The notes: generated from the letters alone by a model not told the origin. 64,000 nucleotides of DNA from an uncultured bacterium (GCA_949292175.1 CASEYJ010000007.1:1-64000); one strand, 5' to 3'. Positions 42,063 to 52,135 are shown, counted from the stretch's first letter. Translations and numbers: made by a program.

Positions 42063-44588
42063 ATGAATAGTTTTTTTGAGAAATACCACGAAGCATTATT
42101 TAGGTGTAATAAGCCATACCAATACGTAGGCGGAGAATTTCTTTCTGCCAACAAAGATTTTGACAGTGCAAAAATCAGGATTGCATTTTGTTTTCCTGAC
42201 AAATACGAAATTGGGATTTCAAATCTTGGCGTAAGAGTATTATACGGCTTAGTAAACAAGCATCCTGATTATATGTGTGATAGAGCTTACGCACCTGAAC
42301 CTGATTTTGTACCTGAAATCTTATATGGTTTGGAAAGCAAACGCCCGATTAAAGACTTTGACGCCGTAGGATTTTCACTCCAATATGAAATGGCATACCC
42401 TACCGTATTAAAAATGCTTGATATGTCAGGTATTCCTTATAGAAATGATATGCGCTCAGATAGTGACCCTATTATACTTGCCGGCGGTCCTTGCGCGTTC
42501 AATCCGCTTCCTCTTGCCGATTTTGTCGATGTCTTTATGATAGGTGACGGGGAAGACAGTATGCTAGAGGTATGCGAAATTCTCGAAAAAACGAAAGGAA
42601 TGCCTCGAACTGAAAGAATTAAAGCTCTATGTGAAGGTGCTAATAGCGGCAGATGGTCTAAACTTACAGGCGGAACCGTCACAAAACGAATTGCCCAGTT
42701 AACATACGATACAGCGCTAAAGGAATACCCTATTCCTTTTTCATCATCAGTTCAGGACAGAGCAGTTATAGAAATTCGTCGCGGATGCGGAAGAATGTGC
42801 CGTTTTTGCCAACCAGGACACGTAACACTTCCTGTTAGAGAAAGAAGTGCTGAAGAAATTGTAAAAATAGCGAAAGAATTGGTAAAAAACACCGGATATG
42901 ATGAATATTCACTTTTATCACTTTCATCTAACGACTATGCAAACATTAATGAGACAATTAAAGAATTAGCATTTGATTTCAACAAGAAAAAGATTTCAGT
43001 ATCGCTTCCAAGCCAACGTATTGACGGGTTCAATCTGGAATTGGCAAATCTGGTTCAAAGCGTACGGAAATCAACTATGACACTTGCTCCGGAAGCGGGT
43101 TCTCAAAGATTACGTGATGTAATAAAGAAAAATATCACTGAAGAAATGATTTTAAACGCAGTAACAACACTGTACGAACACGGCTGGTCAAGGGTGAAAT
43201 TCTATTTTATATGTGGTCTTCCGACAGAAACTCTGCAAGATATGGAAGAAATGGCGGAATTATTCAGAAAAATCCGTTATCGCTGCCGCGGCATAAAAAT
43301 GGAGAAAGGATTAAAACACGGAATGGAAATCACCTGTACACTTTCCATTTTCGTTCCGAAACCATTCACACCATTCCAGTGGTGTCCGCAAATGGATTTA
43401 GCAAAAGTTACTGAACATATTCACTACTTAAAAGACCTGATAAAGAACATTAAAGGTGTTAAAATAAATTACCACGAGCAATATGTTTCACAAATTGAAG
43501 CCGTGCTGACCAGAGGTGACGATTCTCTTTGCAAATATATCGAAGCCCTTTATAAGAAAGGATGCTACCTAGATGCTTGGGGTGAATACTTTAACAAAGA
43601 TACTTGGTACCAAACTGCAGAAGAACTTGGAATAAATCTTGCAGGACTTGCGCAAAAAGAATACGAAAGAGAAGAAGAACTTCCTTGGGACTTCATTAAT
43701 ATCGGGGTAAATAAAGAATGGTTTGTAAACGAATACAATATGGCGTTTTCAGCAAACAACCTTCCTGAAAACCATATCGTACCTACTTGCGAAAAGAAAT
43801 GCGTAAATTGTGGAGTTTGTACAAACCTTAAAACCCATAAGGTTCTTGCAAAACCGTTTAAATCATCTCACGATTTTAAGGTTATCGAAAGACCTGATCC
43901 TTCAGACTCCAGAAACCACGAACAACTTCCTGTATATAAATATAGAGTTAAACTTACAAAGACAGGCATCTTAAGATATTTTTCTCACTTAGATTGGCAA
44001 AACACTTTCTTCAAAGCGATTTCCAGAACTGATTTAAAAATAGCATATTCACAAGGCTTTAACCCTACAATGAAAATATCTATGGGAATAGCATTGCCAC
44101 TGTTTGCACAAAGTGAATGTGAGTTAGTCGATATCGAACTGAATGAAGATATATCTTGCGAAGAATTAACAGAAAAACTTTCAAAAGTTCTTCCAAAAGA
44201 AAGCAATGTTATAAGTATTGTAAAAATAGACAAATCTTCTAAATCAATTGATATGACGGCTTCTTGGGCTGAATACAGAATAAAACCGATTAATGAAAAG
44301 CTTTACGATTTTGAAAATTTGAAGTATAATACAGACAAGGTTTTATCTTCCGAAGAAATTTTTATCGAGAAGAAAAACAAAAAAGGTTTAATACAAAAAA
44401 TAAACATAAAGCCGGCAATAAAATCATATAGATTTGATGGCAATTGTTTATTCATAGTTTTAAAAACCGGTCAAAAAACTGATATACCGGCGCTCAGGGC
44501 AGATGTTTTAATGAACCTGATCTCTCCTGATACAGCCTTTGATATTACCAGAGTTAAGTTTTTTGACGAAGAGTTAAGAGAGTTATAA
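42063..44588 (+). CDS. TIGR03960-type radical SAM protein with C-terminal DUF2344 domain
   Basis: An 841-residue protein. The N-terminal B12-binding-like Rossmann domain (about 20-190) is followed by a radical SAM core (about 230-480) with the cluster motif CGRMCRFCQPG. Family phrases such as LAPEAGSQRLRDVIKKN and CTLSIFVPKPFTPFQW are intact. A Cys-rich segment CEKKCVNCGVC (about 580-590) and the DUF2344 domain (about 620-841; YFSHLDWQNTFFKA) follow. In many bacteria this fused pair precedes the RNase E/G gene, as here (18-nt gap). Its reaction is not known; RNA modification or cluster-dependent maturation are suggested only by context. Confidence 0.92.
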   Translation: MNSFFEKYHEALFRCNKPYQYVGGEFLSANKDFDSAKIRIAFCFPDKYEIGISNLGVRVLYGLVNKHPDYMCDRAYAPEPDFVPEILYGLESKRPIKDFDAVGFSLQYEMAYPTVLKMLDMSGIPYRNDMRSDSDPIILAGGPCAFNPLPLADFVDVFMIGDGEDSMLEVCEILEKTKGMPRTERIKALCEGANSGRWSKLTGGTVTKRIAQLTYDTALKEYPIPFSSSVQDRAVIEIRRGCGRMCRFCQPGHVTLPVRERSAEEIVKIAKELVKNTGYDEYSLLSLSSNDYANINETIKELAFDFNKKKISVSLPSQRIDGFNLELANLVQSVRKSTMTLAPEAGSQRLRDVIKKNITEEMILNAVTTLYEHGWSRVKFYFICGLPTETLQDMEEMAELFRKIRYRCRGIKMEKGLKHGMEITCTLSIFVPKPFTPFQWCPQMDLAKVTEHIHYLKDLIKNIKGVKINYHEQYVSQIEAVLTRGDDSLCKYIEALYKKGCYLDAWGEYFNKDTWYQTAEELGINLAGLAQKEYEREEELPWDFINIGVNKEWFVNEYNMAFSANNLPENHIVPTCEKKCVNCGVCTNLKTHKVLAKPFKSSHDFKVIERPDPSDSRNHEQLPVYKYRVKLTKTGILRYFSHLDWQNTFFKAISRTDLKIAYSQGFNPTMKISMGIALPLFAQSECELVDIELNEDISCEELTEKLSKVLPKESNVISIVKIDKSSKSIDMTASWAEYRIKPINEKLYDFENLKYNTDKVLSSEEIFIEKKNKKGLIQKINIKPAIKSYRFDGNCLFIVLKTGQKTDIPALRADVLMNLISPDTAFDITRVKFFDEELREL

Positions 44589-44606
44589 GAATATAAAGGA
44601 TTTGAA

Positions 44607-46463
44607 ATGGCTAACGACAGAAACAAAAACGCTAAAGAACAAGGGCAAAAAATCGTTATTGCGGAGCGTGACAATATTGCTGCAGTTCTTGAAAACGGAA
44701 AAGTTACGGACTTTTTTATTCACAGAGGTGACGTTTTACTAGGAGATGTCTACCTTGCAACAGTAGATAACATTCTGCCAAGTATTGATGCTGCTTTCGT
44801 AAATGTCGGTACCGACAAAATGGGTTTTTTACACGCCCAAGACGTTATGGGAAAAGGTACATTAAAAGACAAACTTTCTCCTAAACAAAAACTTATTGTT
44901 CAAGTTGAAAAAGAACCAACAGGCCACAAAGGCCCAAGAGTAACTACTCAAATAAGCTTGCCTGGAAGATTCTTAGTTTTAATGCCTAATGAACCAGGTG
45001 TAAGTGTAAGTAAAAAAATTGAAAGTTCAAAAGAACGTGCCCGCTTAAAGGCAATACTAAATCTAATCAAACCTGTTGGGGTCGGAGTTATCATCAGAAC
45101 AGAAGCTGCAGGGCAATCAGAAGCAGATATCCAAGAAGATTTGGAAATCTTGCTTGAAAAATGGAATAACATCATTACATCAGCTGAAACAATGAGCCCT
45201 CCAAACTTGATTTACAGAGATCAAGACTTGCTTTATAGAGTTATCAGAGAAGCTTGTACAGAAGATACAAAAGAAATTATTGTAGATACAGCTTTTGCTC
45301 AAAGCCGAGTTCAAAGTATCTTGCAAAACTGGCACATTAACAAAAATATAAATGTAACCTTATACAAAGGTACAGAACCGCTTTTGGTTGCTATGGATAT
45401 TCATAAAGAAATTAAAGCCGCACTAAACGTAAAAGTTAATATGCCATCAGGCGGCTACCTATTCATACAACAAACCGAAGCCTTAACCGTAATCGATGTT
45501 AACAGCGGTAAGTTTGTAAGTTCAGCAACTCAAGACGAAACAATTTTAAAAACAAATATAGAAGCTGTACACGAAATTGCACGCCAGTTAAGATTAAGAA
45601 ATATTGGCGGTATGATTATCATCGACTTTATCGATATGATGTCACGTGCAGATAAACTTGCGATGATGGAAGAATTAGAAATTGCACTTGAGCCAGATAA
45701 AGCTAAACCTCAAGTAGGTCAACTTTCTGACTTAGGCTTGGTAGAACTTACACGCCACAGACAAGGTCAAAGCTTATCTGAAATTTTCACCAAGAAATGT
45801 CCTCACTGTCAAGGCAGCGGATATTCAATGATTGACTTCAATTTCGCAACACCAACTGCAGAAGGTGAATACAGAGCTAAAGCTGCGAAGTTGAAACTTC
45901 CTGTAAACAACTTTAAAAAGAACAAAAACAATAATTCTCAAAAACCTCAAGAAGAACAACAAAACCAACAAATGGAGCAACCAATTGAAAAACAAGCTCC
46001 AACACCGGTTGAAGTTGAAAATCCTTCAACAGTTGCAGTTCAAGAGGGTGAAAAAAGGGAAAAAGGCAGAAAACGCGGAAGAAAAAATAAATTTGAAAAA
46101 CCTGAAGGCGACAAGGTTGAAACACCTCTAGTAGTGACAGAAGATGTCCAAACTGCACAAACCGTGTTAAAACCTAACGAAGAAATTAAACCGGAAATCG
46201 CCGAAGATGTAGAAATCATATCAAGAGAAGACTCATCTGAATCTGAAGTTAAAAAAGAGGTAAAAGCACCGCAAGAAGCGCCTCAGGAAACTCCGGTACA
46301 ACAAGAAAAAACTGAAACCGAAGACTCTACTTCTACAACAGAAGAAAAGCCTGAAGAAAAAGCAGAAGAAAAACCAAAGCGTACAAGACGTCCTAACAGA
46401 GGAACTTCTAAACGCACAAGAACTAAAAAAACAGCGAAAGAGGAACCCGTTGTTGAAGAATAA
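44607..46463 (+). CDS. rng: ribonuclease E/G
   Basis: A 618-residue endoribonuclease acting on mRNA decay and rRNA maturation. The catalytic half (about 1-400) has an N-terminal S1-like domain (GDVLLGDVYLATVDNILPSI), the metal-binding VIDVNSGKF and IIIDFIDM, and the zinc-link CPHC. The C-terminal half (about 410-618) is disordered, rich in Pro, Glu, Lys and Gln, with basic patches such as KGRKRGRKNK and RTRRPNRGTSKRTRTKK for RNA or partner binding. This cyanobacterial-like length supports the taxonomic placement. It overlaps the next gene by 14 nt. Confidence 0.94.
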   Translation: MANDRNKNAKEQGQKIVIAERDNIAAVLENGKVTDFFIHRGDVLLGDVYLATVDNILPSIDAAFVNVGTDKMGFLHAQDVMGKGTLKDKLSPKQKLIVQVEKEPTGHKGPRVTTQISLPGRFLVLMPNEPGVSVSKKIESSKERARLKAILNLIKPVGVGVIIRTEAAGQSEADIQEDLEILLEKWNNIITSAETMSPPNLIYRDQDLLYRVIREACTEDTKEIIVDTAFAQSRVQSILQNWHINKNINVTLYKGTEPLLVAMDIHKEIKAALNVKVNMPSGGYLFIQQTEALTVIDVNSGKFVSSATQDETILKTNIEAVHEIARQLRLRNIGGMIIIDFIDMMSRADKLAMMEELEIALEPDKAKPQVGQLSDLGLVELTRHRQGQSLSEIFTKKCPHCQGSGYSMIDFNFATPTAEGEYRAKAAKLKLPVNNFKKNKNNNSQKPQEEQQNQQMEQPIEKQAPTPVEVENPSTVAVQEGEKREKGRKRGRKNKFEKPEGDKVETPLVVTEDVQTAQTVLKPNEEIKPEIAEDVEIISREDSSESEVKKEVKAPQEAPQETPVQQEKTETEDSTSTTEEKPEEKAEEKPKRTRRPNRGTSKRTRTKKTAKEEPVVEE

Positions 46464-46809
46464 AAAAATCATTATATTTTCGATACTATTAGTAGGTTTA
46501 ATATGTTTATCAGTGCAATCAGGCTGGTGTGTTGACGCGGTACAAAATGCCGTACAAAACACAGCAGCCTTGCCTGCTGATATACCAATGAAAACCGATT
46601 CAATGAAAAGCGTGTTTATGAAATTTGCACTCACTATGGTTGGAGTGTTTGTCTCTTTATTTGTTATATGGGCAGGCTTAAACATTTTCAAAAAATTTAC
46701 AACTAAACTTCCAAAAGAGAAAACAGACAGGCCAACAAGTGACTTGGATTCACCAAAGACGACCGATGAAGCTATTGTTTTTTTCATAAATAAAAACAGG
46801 TTGAAATAA
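46450..46809 (+). CDS. small exported or membrane protein (OadG-like layout)
   Basis: A 119-residue protein. An N-terminal hydrophobic signal (about 5-22) ends near QSGWCVDA; a second hydrophobic span (about 54-78) contains FALTMVGVFVSLFVIWAGL, followed by a charged cytoplasmic tail with KLPKEKTDRP. The layout matches small subunits such as OadG of sodium-pumping decarboxylases, but no other subunits are present. Start is a TTG inside the rng 3' end; either of two adjacent TTG codons (46450 or 46453) behind GAGGA is possible. Co-translated with rng. Function uncertain. Confidence 0.7.
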   Translation: MLKNKKIIIFSILLVGLICLSVQSGWCVDAVQNAVQNTAALPADIPMKTDSMKSVFMKFALTMVGVFVSLFVIWAGLNIFKKFTTKLPKEKTDRPTSDLDSPKTTDEAIVFFINKNRLK

Positions 46810-46831
46810 CAAACTACCAAGGAGGATTTTA

Positions 46832-47065
46832 ATGAACAAAAAAATAGGTTCCGGTGCAATAGGAATGCTCCTTGCAATGTTAATCATTGCTCTACTTTTT
46901 ATATTTATGATGCCAATGTTAAAAGACTTTGGCGGAGCAGGGTTTGGCGGAAGTTCACTAAATAAAGAAAGTGTAGAAGAACAAGTTAACAAACAAGTTA
47001 AAGACATTGAAAGAATGCGACAACAAACAATAGACATTAACAGAAATATAAATCAGGAATACTAA
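46832..47065 (+). CDS. small single-span membrane protein
   Basis: A 77-residue protein with one hydrophobic span (about 8-31), a Gly-rich segment (about 36-43) and a charged helical tail with VEEQVNKQVKDIERMRQQT. Strong ribosome site AAGGAGG. It lies between the OadG-like gene and the TPR gene with gaps of 22 and 4 nt, so it belongs to the rng transcript or its own. The span plus QQ-rich tail resembles the 62-residue protein at 38196. No family recognised. Confidence 0.78.
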   Translation: MNKKIGSGAIGMLLAMLIIALLFIFMMPMLKDFGGAGFGGSSLNKESVEEQVNKQVKDIERMRQQTIDINRNINQEY

Positions 47066-47069
47066 GAAA

Positions 47070-48836
47070 ATGGAAAACATTAATTTAGATGAAGTTACAG
47101 ACTTAATACAGAATAAAAAATTTGAAGAAGCTCGTTCAATATTAGAACCGCTGGCGTCTGGAGATGAAAAACACATAGACGGACTAAAACTTCTTGGACT
47201 ATGTAACATAAATCTCGACCGTTACGAAGAGGCAAAAAGCAATTACGAAACAGTCGTAAAATATGCGCCGGAAGATGCTCTAAGTTGGTTCTATCTGGCT
47301 AGCTGCTATGACAATCTTGAAGACAATCTCCACGCAGTAGCAGCCTATGAAAAGGTTATTGAACTTAGAGAAAATTATGTAGAAGCATACAAATGCCTTG
47401 CTGTTATTTATATAAAAAACAGACAAGAAGAAAAAGCTATAGAATACGGCAAAAAGGCTCTTGAATTTGAAAAGACAGATTATACACTCTACTACATTGT
47501 CGGAACAGCTTATATGTCGCTTAAAAACTTTGAAGAAAGTGTTAAATATCTTGAAAAGGCTCTTGAACTTCAACCAAATCATTCTCAGCTTTACAACAAC
47601 TTGGGAACCTCATACATTACAATAGGTAACCTTGAAAAAGCATACGAAAATTTTGTAAAAGCCAGCAAGCTTGATCCGGATAACTCAATCACATATTTTA
47701 ATATTGCCTCAATTTTGCAAATACAAAACAAACACAAAGAGGCCTGTGAATATTTTGCCAAAGCTTACACAATAGAACCTAACGACAGTTATTTAACAGC
47801 GATGGCGTTATCTGAAGTAAAAATTCAAGACTGGGAAAACGCAATTAAACACTATAAACTTTTGGCAACGCACCATCCGGAAAAACAAACTTTCCAATAT
47901 AATTTGGCTTGCTGCTACGAAGAAACCGGCGAATACAGATATGCGATTGCAATACTAACAAAACTTGTATCTATGAACCCTAAGTCAGTTTCTATGTCAC
48001 AAAAACTCGCAGAACTATTCTTGAAAACAAACCAACCAATCCTTGCAAAAGATATCTACGAAAGACTATTACTGCTTGGAAATGTTGGATTTGAGGTTTA
48101 TTATAAATTCGCTCATATTTGTCTAACCCTACAAGATTTAGACCGAGCTGAAAAAATTCTAAAAAAAGTCATTGAACTTAAGCCTGATTTTGCAAATGCT
48201 CATAAAGACCTTGGCGTTTTATATTTAAGCAAAAGGTTATTTGACTACGCAAAAGATGAATTCACAGCGGCCCTAGATGTTGCCCCTGAAGACTTTTCTA
48301 TATTATCTGAATATGCAAACTTCCTTCACGCAACAGCTGACTTCAAAGAAGCTGATAAATATTACCAAAAAGCCCTTGAAATAAATCCAAACGGATATGA
48401 AACTTTAGCTTTTTCAGCTTTAAACAAAATGTTCTTGAAAGAATATGATATAGCATTAGAACAAATAAACAAAGCTATTGGAAACTCTTTGCAAAATGGA
48501 TTTTTCCTATACATAGCAGGGAAAATAAGATTTTTAATGAAAAATTACGAAGATGCTAAGATGTACTTGATCAAATCTTTTGAATTGGAACAAAATCCAG
48601 AAGTTAAGAATCTACTTGCAATGTGTTATTACGAATTAAAAAATTACGAGCAAGCTAAAAACATCTTCAAAAATCTGCTTGAAACAAATCAAGATAACAT
48701 AAATCTTCTTTTATGGATTGCAAAATGCGACAAAGAGCTTGGAAACACAGATGAAGCCTTAAAAAATCTTGAAACGGCAGTTGATATTTTCCCAGAATTT
48801 GAAGAAGCTCACGAAATGATTAGAGAACTTTCATAG
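47070..48836 (+). CDS. tetratricopeptide repeat protein
   Basis: A 588-residue protein of about 15 TPR units with regular 34-residue spacing (for example LGLCNINLDRYEEAKSNYE and YNNLGTSYITIGNLEKAYEN). No signal peptide or membrane segment is present, suggesting a soluble scaffold. It is the same size and construction as the TPR protein at 20.3 kb and the two are likely paralogues. It starts 4 nt after the small membrane protein gene and ends 4 nt before a terminator, so it is the last gene of the unit that may begin with the radical SAM gene. Confidence 0.92.
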   Translation: MENINLDEVTDLIQNKKFEEARSILEPLASGDEKHIDGLKLLGLCNINLDRYEEAKSNYETVVKYAPEDALSWFYLASCYDNLEDNLHAVAAYEKVIELRENYVEAYKCLAVIYIKNRQEEKAIEYGKKALEFEKTDYTLYYIVGTAYMSLKNFEESVKYLEKALELQPNHSQLYNNLGTSYITIGNLEKAYENFVKASKLDPDNSITYFNIASILQIQNKHKEACEYFAKAYTIEPNDSYLTAMALSEVKIQDWENAIKHYKLLATHHPEKQTFQYNLACCYEETGEYRYAIAILTKLVSMNPKSVSMSQKLAELFLKTNQPILAKDIYERLLLLGNVGFEVYYKFAHICLTLQDLDRAEKILKKVIELKPDFANAHKDLGVLYLSKRLFDYAKDEFTAALDVAPEDFSILSEYANFLHATADFKEADKYYQKALEINPNGYETLAFSALNKMFLKEYDIALEQINKAIGNSLQNGFFLYIAGKIRFLMKNYEDAKMYLIKSFELEQNPEVKNLLAMCYYELKNYEQAKNIFKNLLETNQDNINLLLWIAKCDKELGNTDEALKNLETAVDIFPEFEEAHEMIRELS

Positions 48837-48869
48837 AAAAAATCCCTGACAATTGTCAGGGATTTTTTT
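48837..48869. terminator. bidirectional terminator
   Basis: AAATCCCTGAC and GTCAGGGATTT with a 4-nt loop, A run on the left and seven T on the right, between convergent genes; the last T of the run is the first base of the minus-strand stop. Confidence 0.9.
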
Positions 48870-50178
48870 AATCTTCTGTTGGAGTTTCTCCAAAAATTCT
48901 TATTGCAAGCTCAAGGACTTTATTCCAGTCATACAAAGCAGGAGGAATCTTACCTAATCTTGCATAACCAATGGCCTCATCTTTTGAATAGTCCACAGTA
49001 CTACCATCTTTATTTGCTTGGATTGTCACGGTTTTAATCTTACCGTTAGCATCTCTTGTTATTTCTATTTTCTGTCCATTTGGCAAAGTTACAGACTCTT
49101 CTTTAGAATCCTTAACCTTTTGAACTTTGAGTTTGGGCTCTGCATACGCAGCTACTGCAAGATTTAGATTTGCGCCCACAAATAAAGATTTTTCTTCTGT
49201 ATAATTCTTTAATGCAGCTTTTTCGGCTTCAGTAGTTGGTTTAAAATCTGATTTCATAATTGCAGCAGCATCTTCTGTAATTTTTGCTTCTCGATCTTCG
49301 GCAGACAATTTACCATCACCTGAAACCGTCTCAGGAGGATCATCTACATCATCTGTTTCATCTGGAACTTCATCTTCTTCTTCAACAGTGGCAGCCGATG
49401 AAACATTTGCGCTTGCAATACTAACACCATGTCCCTCTGAGTCATTCATCTGAACCAACATAGGAACACCGTTTATTGTTCTAAGATCATATCCATTACC
49501 TTTTGAATATTTACCTCCAGGTCCTGAAGTACATTTGTATACGACTTTATCAGTAACACTGGTATCAAGTTCAAACGTATAAACTCCGCCATTATCAGCA
49601 TCAGTTATTGTAAATTTGGCAGGATTTTCACCATTTTTCGCTTCACCTTCAACCGTAATCTTTCCATGAATAGGACGAGTTGGAAGATTTCCATCAGCAT
49701 CAGGTTCATCGATTACTTCAAACTGTTTACCATTCAAATCTGCCCAGTTAGCTTTATCGGCTGGCTTATTTTCACCTTTGTACTTATTAACTTGTCGTTC
49801 TTCTGTTTGGGCTTCAGGGGTTTCTGACTGTTTTGGAGCATCAGTCTTTTCTGACGTCTTAGCTTCCGCTGCTGGATCCTTAGCATCCTTTTCTACAGGT
49901 TTAGCCTCAGGAACCTTCGCAGATGCTAATTGTTTTGTACGCTCCTGCATTGCCGCATAATGCTGAATAGCCTCCTCGGTCGGAATCATTGAAAATTCTC
50001 TTCTTTCCGGAACTCCATTACTTGGAACAGGTAGATCAGGATGTCTTAATTTAAACTCTTCCCAGACCCTATAAGTAGTATCGCTTCGGACAACTTCAAC
50101 CTTTGCAGACTCTCCAAGTGCAGCCTTTGTTCGTCTTGCAACATCTAAAATCTTTGCATCTATATCATGATCACCCAT
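48868..50178 (-). CDS. acidic low-complexity protein of unknown function
   Basis: A 436-residue soluble protein with no signal peptide or membrane span. The N-terminus (1-90) is a charged, mixed region. An Ala/Lys/Glu/Pro-rich linker (about 95-145) precedes a beta-rich middle (about 150-260) with repeated GKFxVxG/D-like phrases and GGVYTFELD. A Glu/Asp-rich stretch (about 270-290, EEEDEVPDETDDVDD) and a C-terminal domain with KVKDSKEESVTLPNGQKIEI follow. No family recognised. Ribosome site GAGGA. It lies downstream of the nusA terminator and has its own start of transcription. Confidence 0.65.
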   Translation of the reverse strand: MGDHDIDAKILDVARRTKAALGESAKVEVVRSDTTYRVWEEFKLRHPDLPVPSNGVPERREFSMIPTEEAIQHYAAMQERTKQLASAKVPEAKPVEKDAKDPAAEAKTSEKTDAPKQSETPEAQTEERQVNKYKGENKPADKANWADLNGKQFEVIDEPDADGNLPTRPIHGKITVEGEAKNGENPAKFTITDADNGGVYTFELDTSVTDKVVYKCTSGPGGKYSKGNGYDLRTINGVPMLVQMNDSEGHGVSIASANVSSAATVEEEDEVPDETDDVDDPPETVSGDGKLSAEDREAKITEDAAAIMKSDFKPTTEAEKAALKNYTEEKSLFVGANLNLAVAAYAEPKLKVQKVKDSKEESVTLPNGQKIEITRDANGKIKTVTIQANKDGSTVDYSKDEAIGYARLGKIPPALYDWNKVLELAIRIFGETPTED

Positions 50179-50303
50179 AAAATCCTCACTTTATACTTCT
50201 CGACTTCATATAATTATATAAAGTCGTATTAGTATATAAAATTGACATAACAAGTAAATACTTATGCTTATTTGTAATAAAAGTTTACATTTGTAAGCAC
50301 AAA

Positions 50304-50332
50304 AAAATCCTCTACGAAAGTAGAGGATTTTT
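50304..50332 (-). terminator. rho-independent terminator after nusA
   Basis: On the minus strand, AAAAATCCTCTAC pairs with GTAGAGGATTTTT around a 4-nt loop, then more T. It ends the rimP-nusA unit. Confidence 0.9.
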
Positions 50333-50346
50333 GTCAGTGTTCGAAA

Positions 50347-51588
50347 TTAAACTTCATCTTCAGAAGATTCATCTTCGCTAACTTCATCAGCCGGTTGAAT
50401 ATCTTCTTCATCATATGCTTGTTGATTCATTTCTTCTTCAATTTCCTGTTGAAGTTCATCATCTTCATGTTCGAAATCGTCTTCAATTACTTCTTCAGGT
50501 TCTTCATACACATGAGCTGCTTCAGCCTTTTCCATCTGAGAAACACTCTTGATATCGATCTTCCATCCGGTCAACTTGTGAGCAAGTCTTACGTTCTGAC
50601 CTTCACGACCGATAGCTAATGACAATTGATCATCCGGAACAACAACCATAGCTTCGTGAGCATATTCATCATCCGCAAGAATATCAACAGAAACAACTCT
50701 TGCTGGAGAAAGAGCATTTACGATATATTCAACAGGATCTTCTGAATATCTTACGATATCAATTTTTTCATTCTTAAGTTCAGAAACAATAGTCTGAATA
50801 CGGCTTCCGCGAGGTCCGATACAAGCACCAACACTATCAACCTCAGGATCATTTGACCATACAGCAATCTTTGTTCTAAATCCTGCTTCACGAGAAATTG
50901 ATTTAATTTCAACAATACCGTCTTCAATTTCAGGAACTTCAAGTTCAAAAAGTTCACGAACGATTTCAGCATGAGCGTGAGATACGATTACTTGAGGAAG
51001 TCTTGTTGTTTCTTTAACGTTAAGAACAAAAACTCTAATTCTGTTGCCAGGCTTGTAATATTCGCCAGGGATTTGTTCCTTCTGAGGCATAATAGCATCA
51101 GTCTTACCGATGTTAACAATAACGTTTCTATTTTCAACACGTTGAATAATACCTGTTGTAAGAGTACCTTTCTTTTCCAAAAATTCATTTAGAACAAGGT
51201 TTCTTTCAGCTTCTCTAATTCTCTGTGTCAAAACTTGTTTTGCAGCCTGAGCAGCGATTCTGCCGAACTGTTCAGGAGTAACTTCAAGTTTAACTTCATC
51301 GCCGGCTTCAACATCTTCATCAATTTCTTTAGCTTCAGCAAGAGAAATTTGAGTTTCATCATCTTCAACAGAATCAACAACAACCTTTGTACTGAAAACA
51401 CCGATTTCACCCGATTGCTCATCCAAAATCGCTTCAATATTAGTTGCTTCTTTGTTTCTCATATGCTTTTTGTAAGCTGCAACCATTGCATCACAAAGAG
51501 AATTTACAAGAACTTCTTTTGATATTCCACGTTCTCTTTCCAATTCTTCAAGCGCTTCATTTAAGTTTCCGCCGCCAATTTTAATCAT
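50347..51588 (-). CDS. nusA: transcription termination/antitermination factor NusA
   Basis: A 413-residue RNA polymerase-associated factor. The N-terminal RNAP-binding domain (about 1-130), S1 domain (about 135-200) and two KH domains (about 205-345; VGACIGPRGSRIQTIVSEL and AIGREGQNVRLAHKLTGWKI) are intact. The C-terminal tail (about 360-413) is almost wholly acidic, with EEPEEVIEDDFEHEDDE-type runs, and replaces the helix-hairpin repeats of proteobacterial NusA. It follows rimP by 33 nt with ribosome site AAAGGAG. Unlike in most bacteria, ylxR and infB do not follow; a terminator does. Confidence 0.96.
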   Translation of the reverse strand: MIKIGGGNLNEALEELERERGISKEVLVNSLCDAMVAAYKKHMRNKEATNIEAILDEQSGEIGVFSTKVVVDSVEDDETQISLAEAKEIDEDVEAGDEVKLEVTPEQFGRIAAQAAKQVLTQRIREAERNLVLNEFLEKKGTLTTGIIQRVENRNVIVNIGKTDAIMPQKEQIPGEYYKPGNRIRVFVLNVKETTRLPQVIVSHAHAEIVRELFELEVPEIEDGIVEIKSISREAGFRTKIAVWSNDPEVDSVGACIGPRGSRIQTIVSELKNEKIDIVRYSEDPVEYIVNALSPARVVSVDILADDEYAHEAMVVVPDDQLSLAIGREGQNVRLAHKLTGWKIDIKSVSQMEKAEAAHVYEEPEEVIEDDFEHEDDELQQEIEEEMNQQAYDEEDIQPADEVSEDESSEDEV

Positions 51589-51621
51589 AATTTTCTCCTT
51601 TATTATTAATCTGTTTTATTA

Positions 51622-52107
51622 TTAATCTATATATAATTTTGCTGATTGAATATTACTTCTTGGAATTTGAAGCTCAACACCATCATCAAATCTAAAAAAC
51701 TTCAATCCATTCACATCATCAAAATCAAGAATTTCACCTTTAAAAATCTTCTCAGTTTCCCCTTCTAAAGGTTCCTTCAACTTTATTGAAACTCTACGGC
51801 CTTTAAAGATAACAAATTCTTTATCAGACTTAAACTTTCTTTCTAACCCCGGGGAAGAAACCTCCAAATAATACTTTACAGGAATAAGTTCATCAAGAAA
51901 ATCGCTTAAGCTTCTTGTAACCTTTTCACAATCGTCCAGAGTAACATCCTTTTCTGAGGAATACAAATATATACGAAGGAACCATCTATGATTTTCTTTA
52001 ACGAATTCGATCTCAATAGGAACATATCCAAAACGCATAGCGGTATTTTCAATTAATGGAGTAATTTTGTCGATAATTTCGTATTTATTAATATCCTGTT
52101 TTGACAT
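51622..52107 (-). CDS. rimP: ribosome maturation factor RimP
   Basis: A 161-residue 30S subunit assembly factor. The N-terminal alpha/beta domain has ITPLIENTAMRFGYVPIEIEF and DDCEKVTRSLSDFLDE, and the YYLEVSSPGLERKFKSDKEF motif leads to the C-terminal SH3-like barrel (about 85-161) with GRRVSIKL. Usual length. ATG chosen is at MSKQD; GTG 6 nt upstream is an alternative. First gene of the rimP-nusA pair, as in most bacteria. Confidence 0.93.
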   Translation of the reverse strand: MSKQDINKYEIIDKITPLIENTAMRFGYVPIEIEFVKENHRWFLRIYLYSSEKDVTLDDCEKVTRSLSDFLDELIPVKYYLEVSSPGLERKFKSDKEFVIFKGRRVSIKLKEPLEGETEKIFKGEILDFDDVNGLKFFRFDDGVELQIPRSNIQSAKLYID

Positions 52108-52135
52108 ACACACCAGACCTTTCCTCTATTTGAAG

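Noticed and set aside
46233-46877. 214-aa open frame antisense to the rng 3' end
   Set aside because: Phe/Ser-rich mirror of the Lys/Glu tail of RNase E/G. The real plus-strand genes cover the region.
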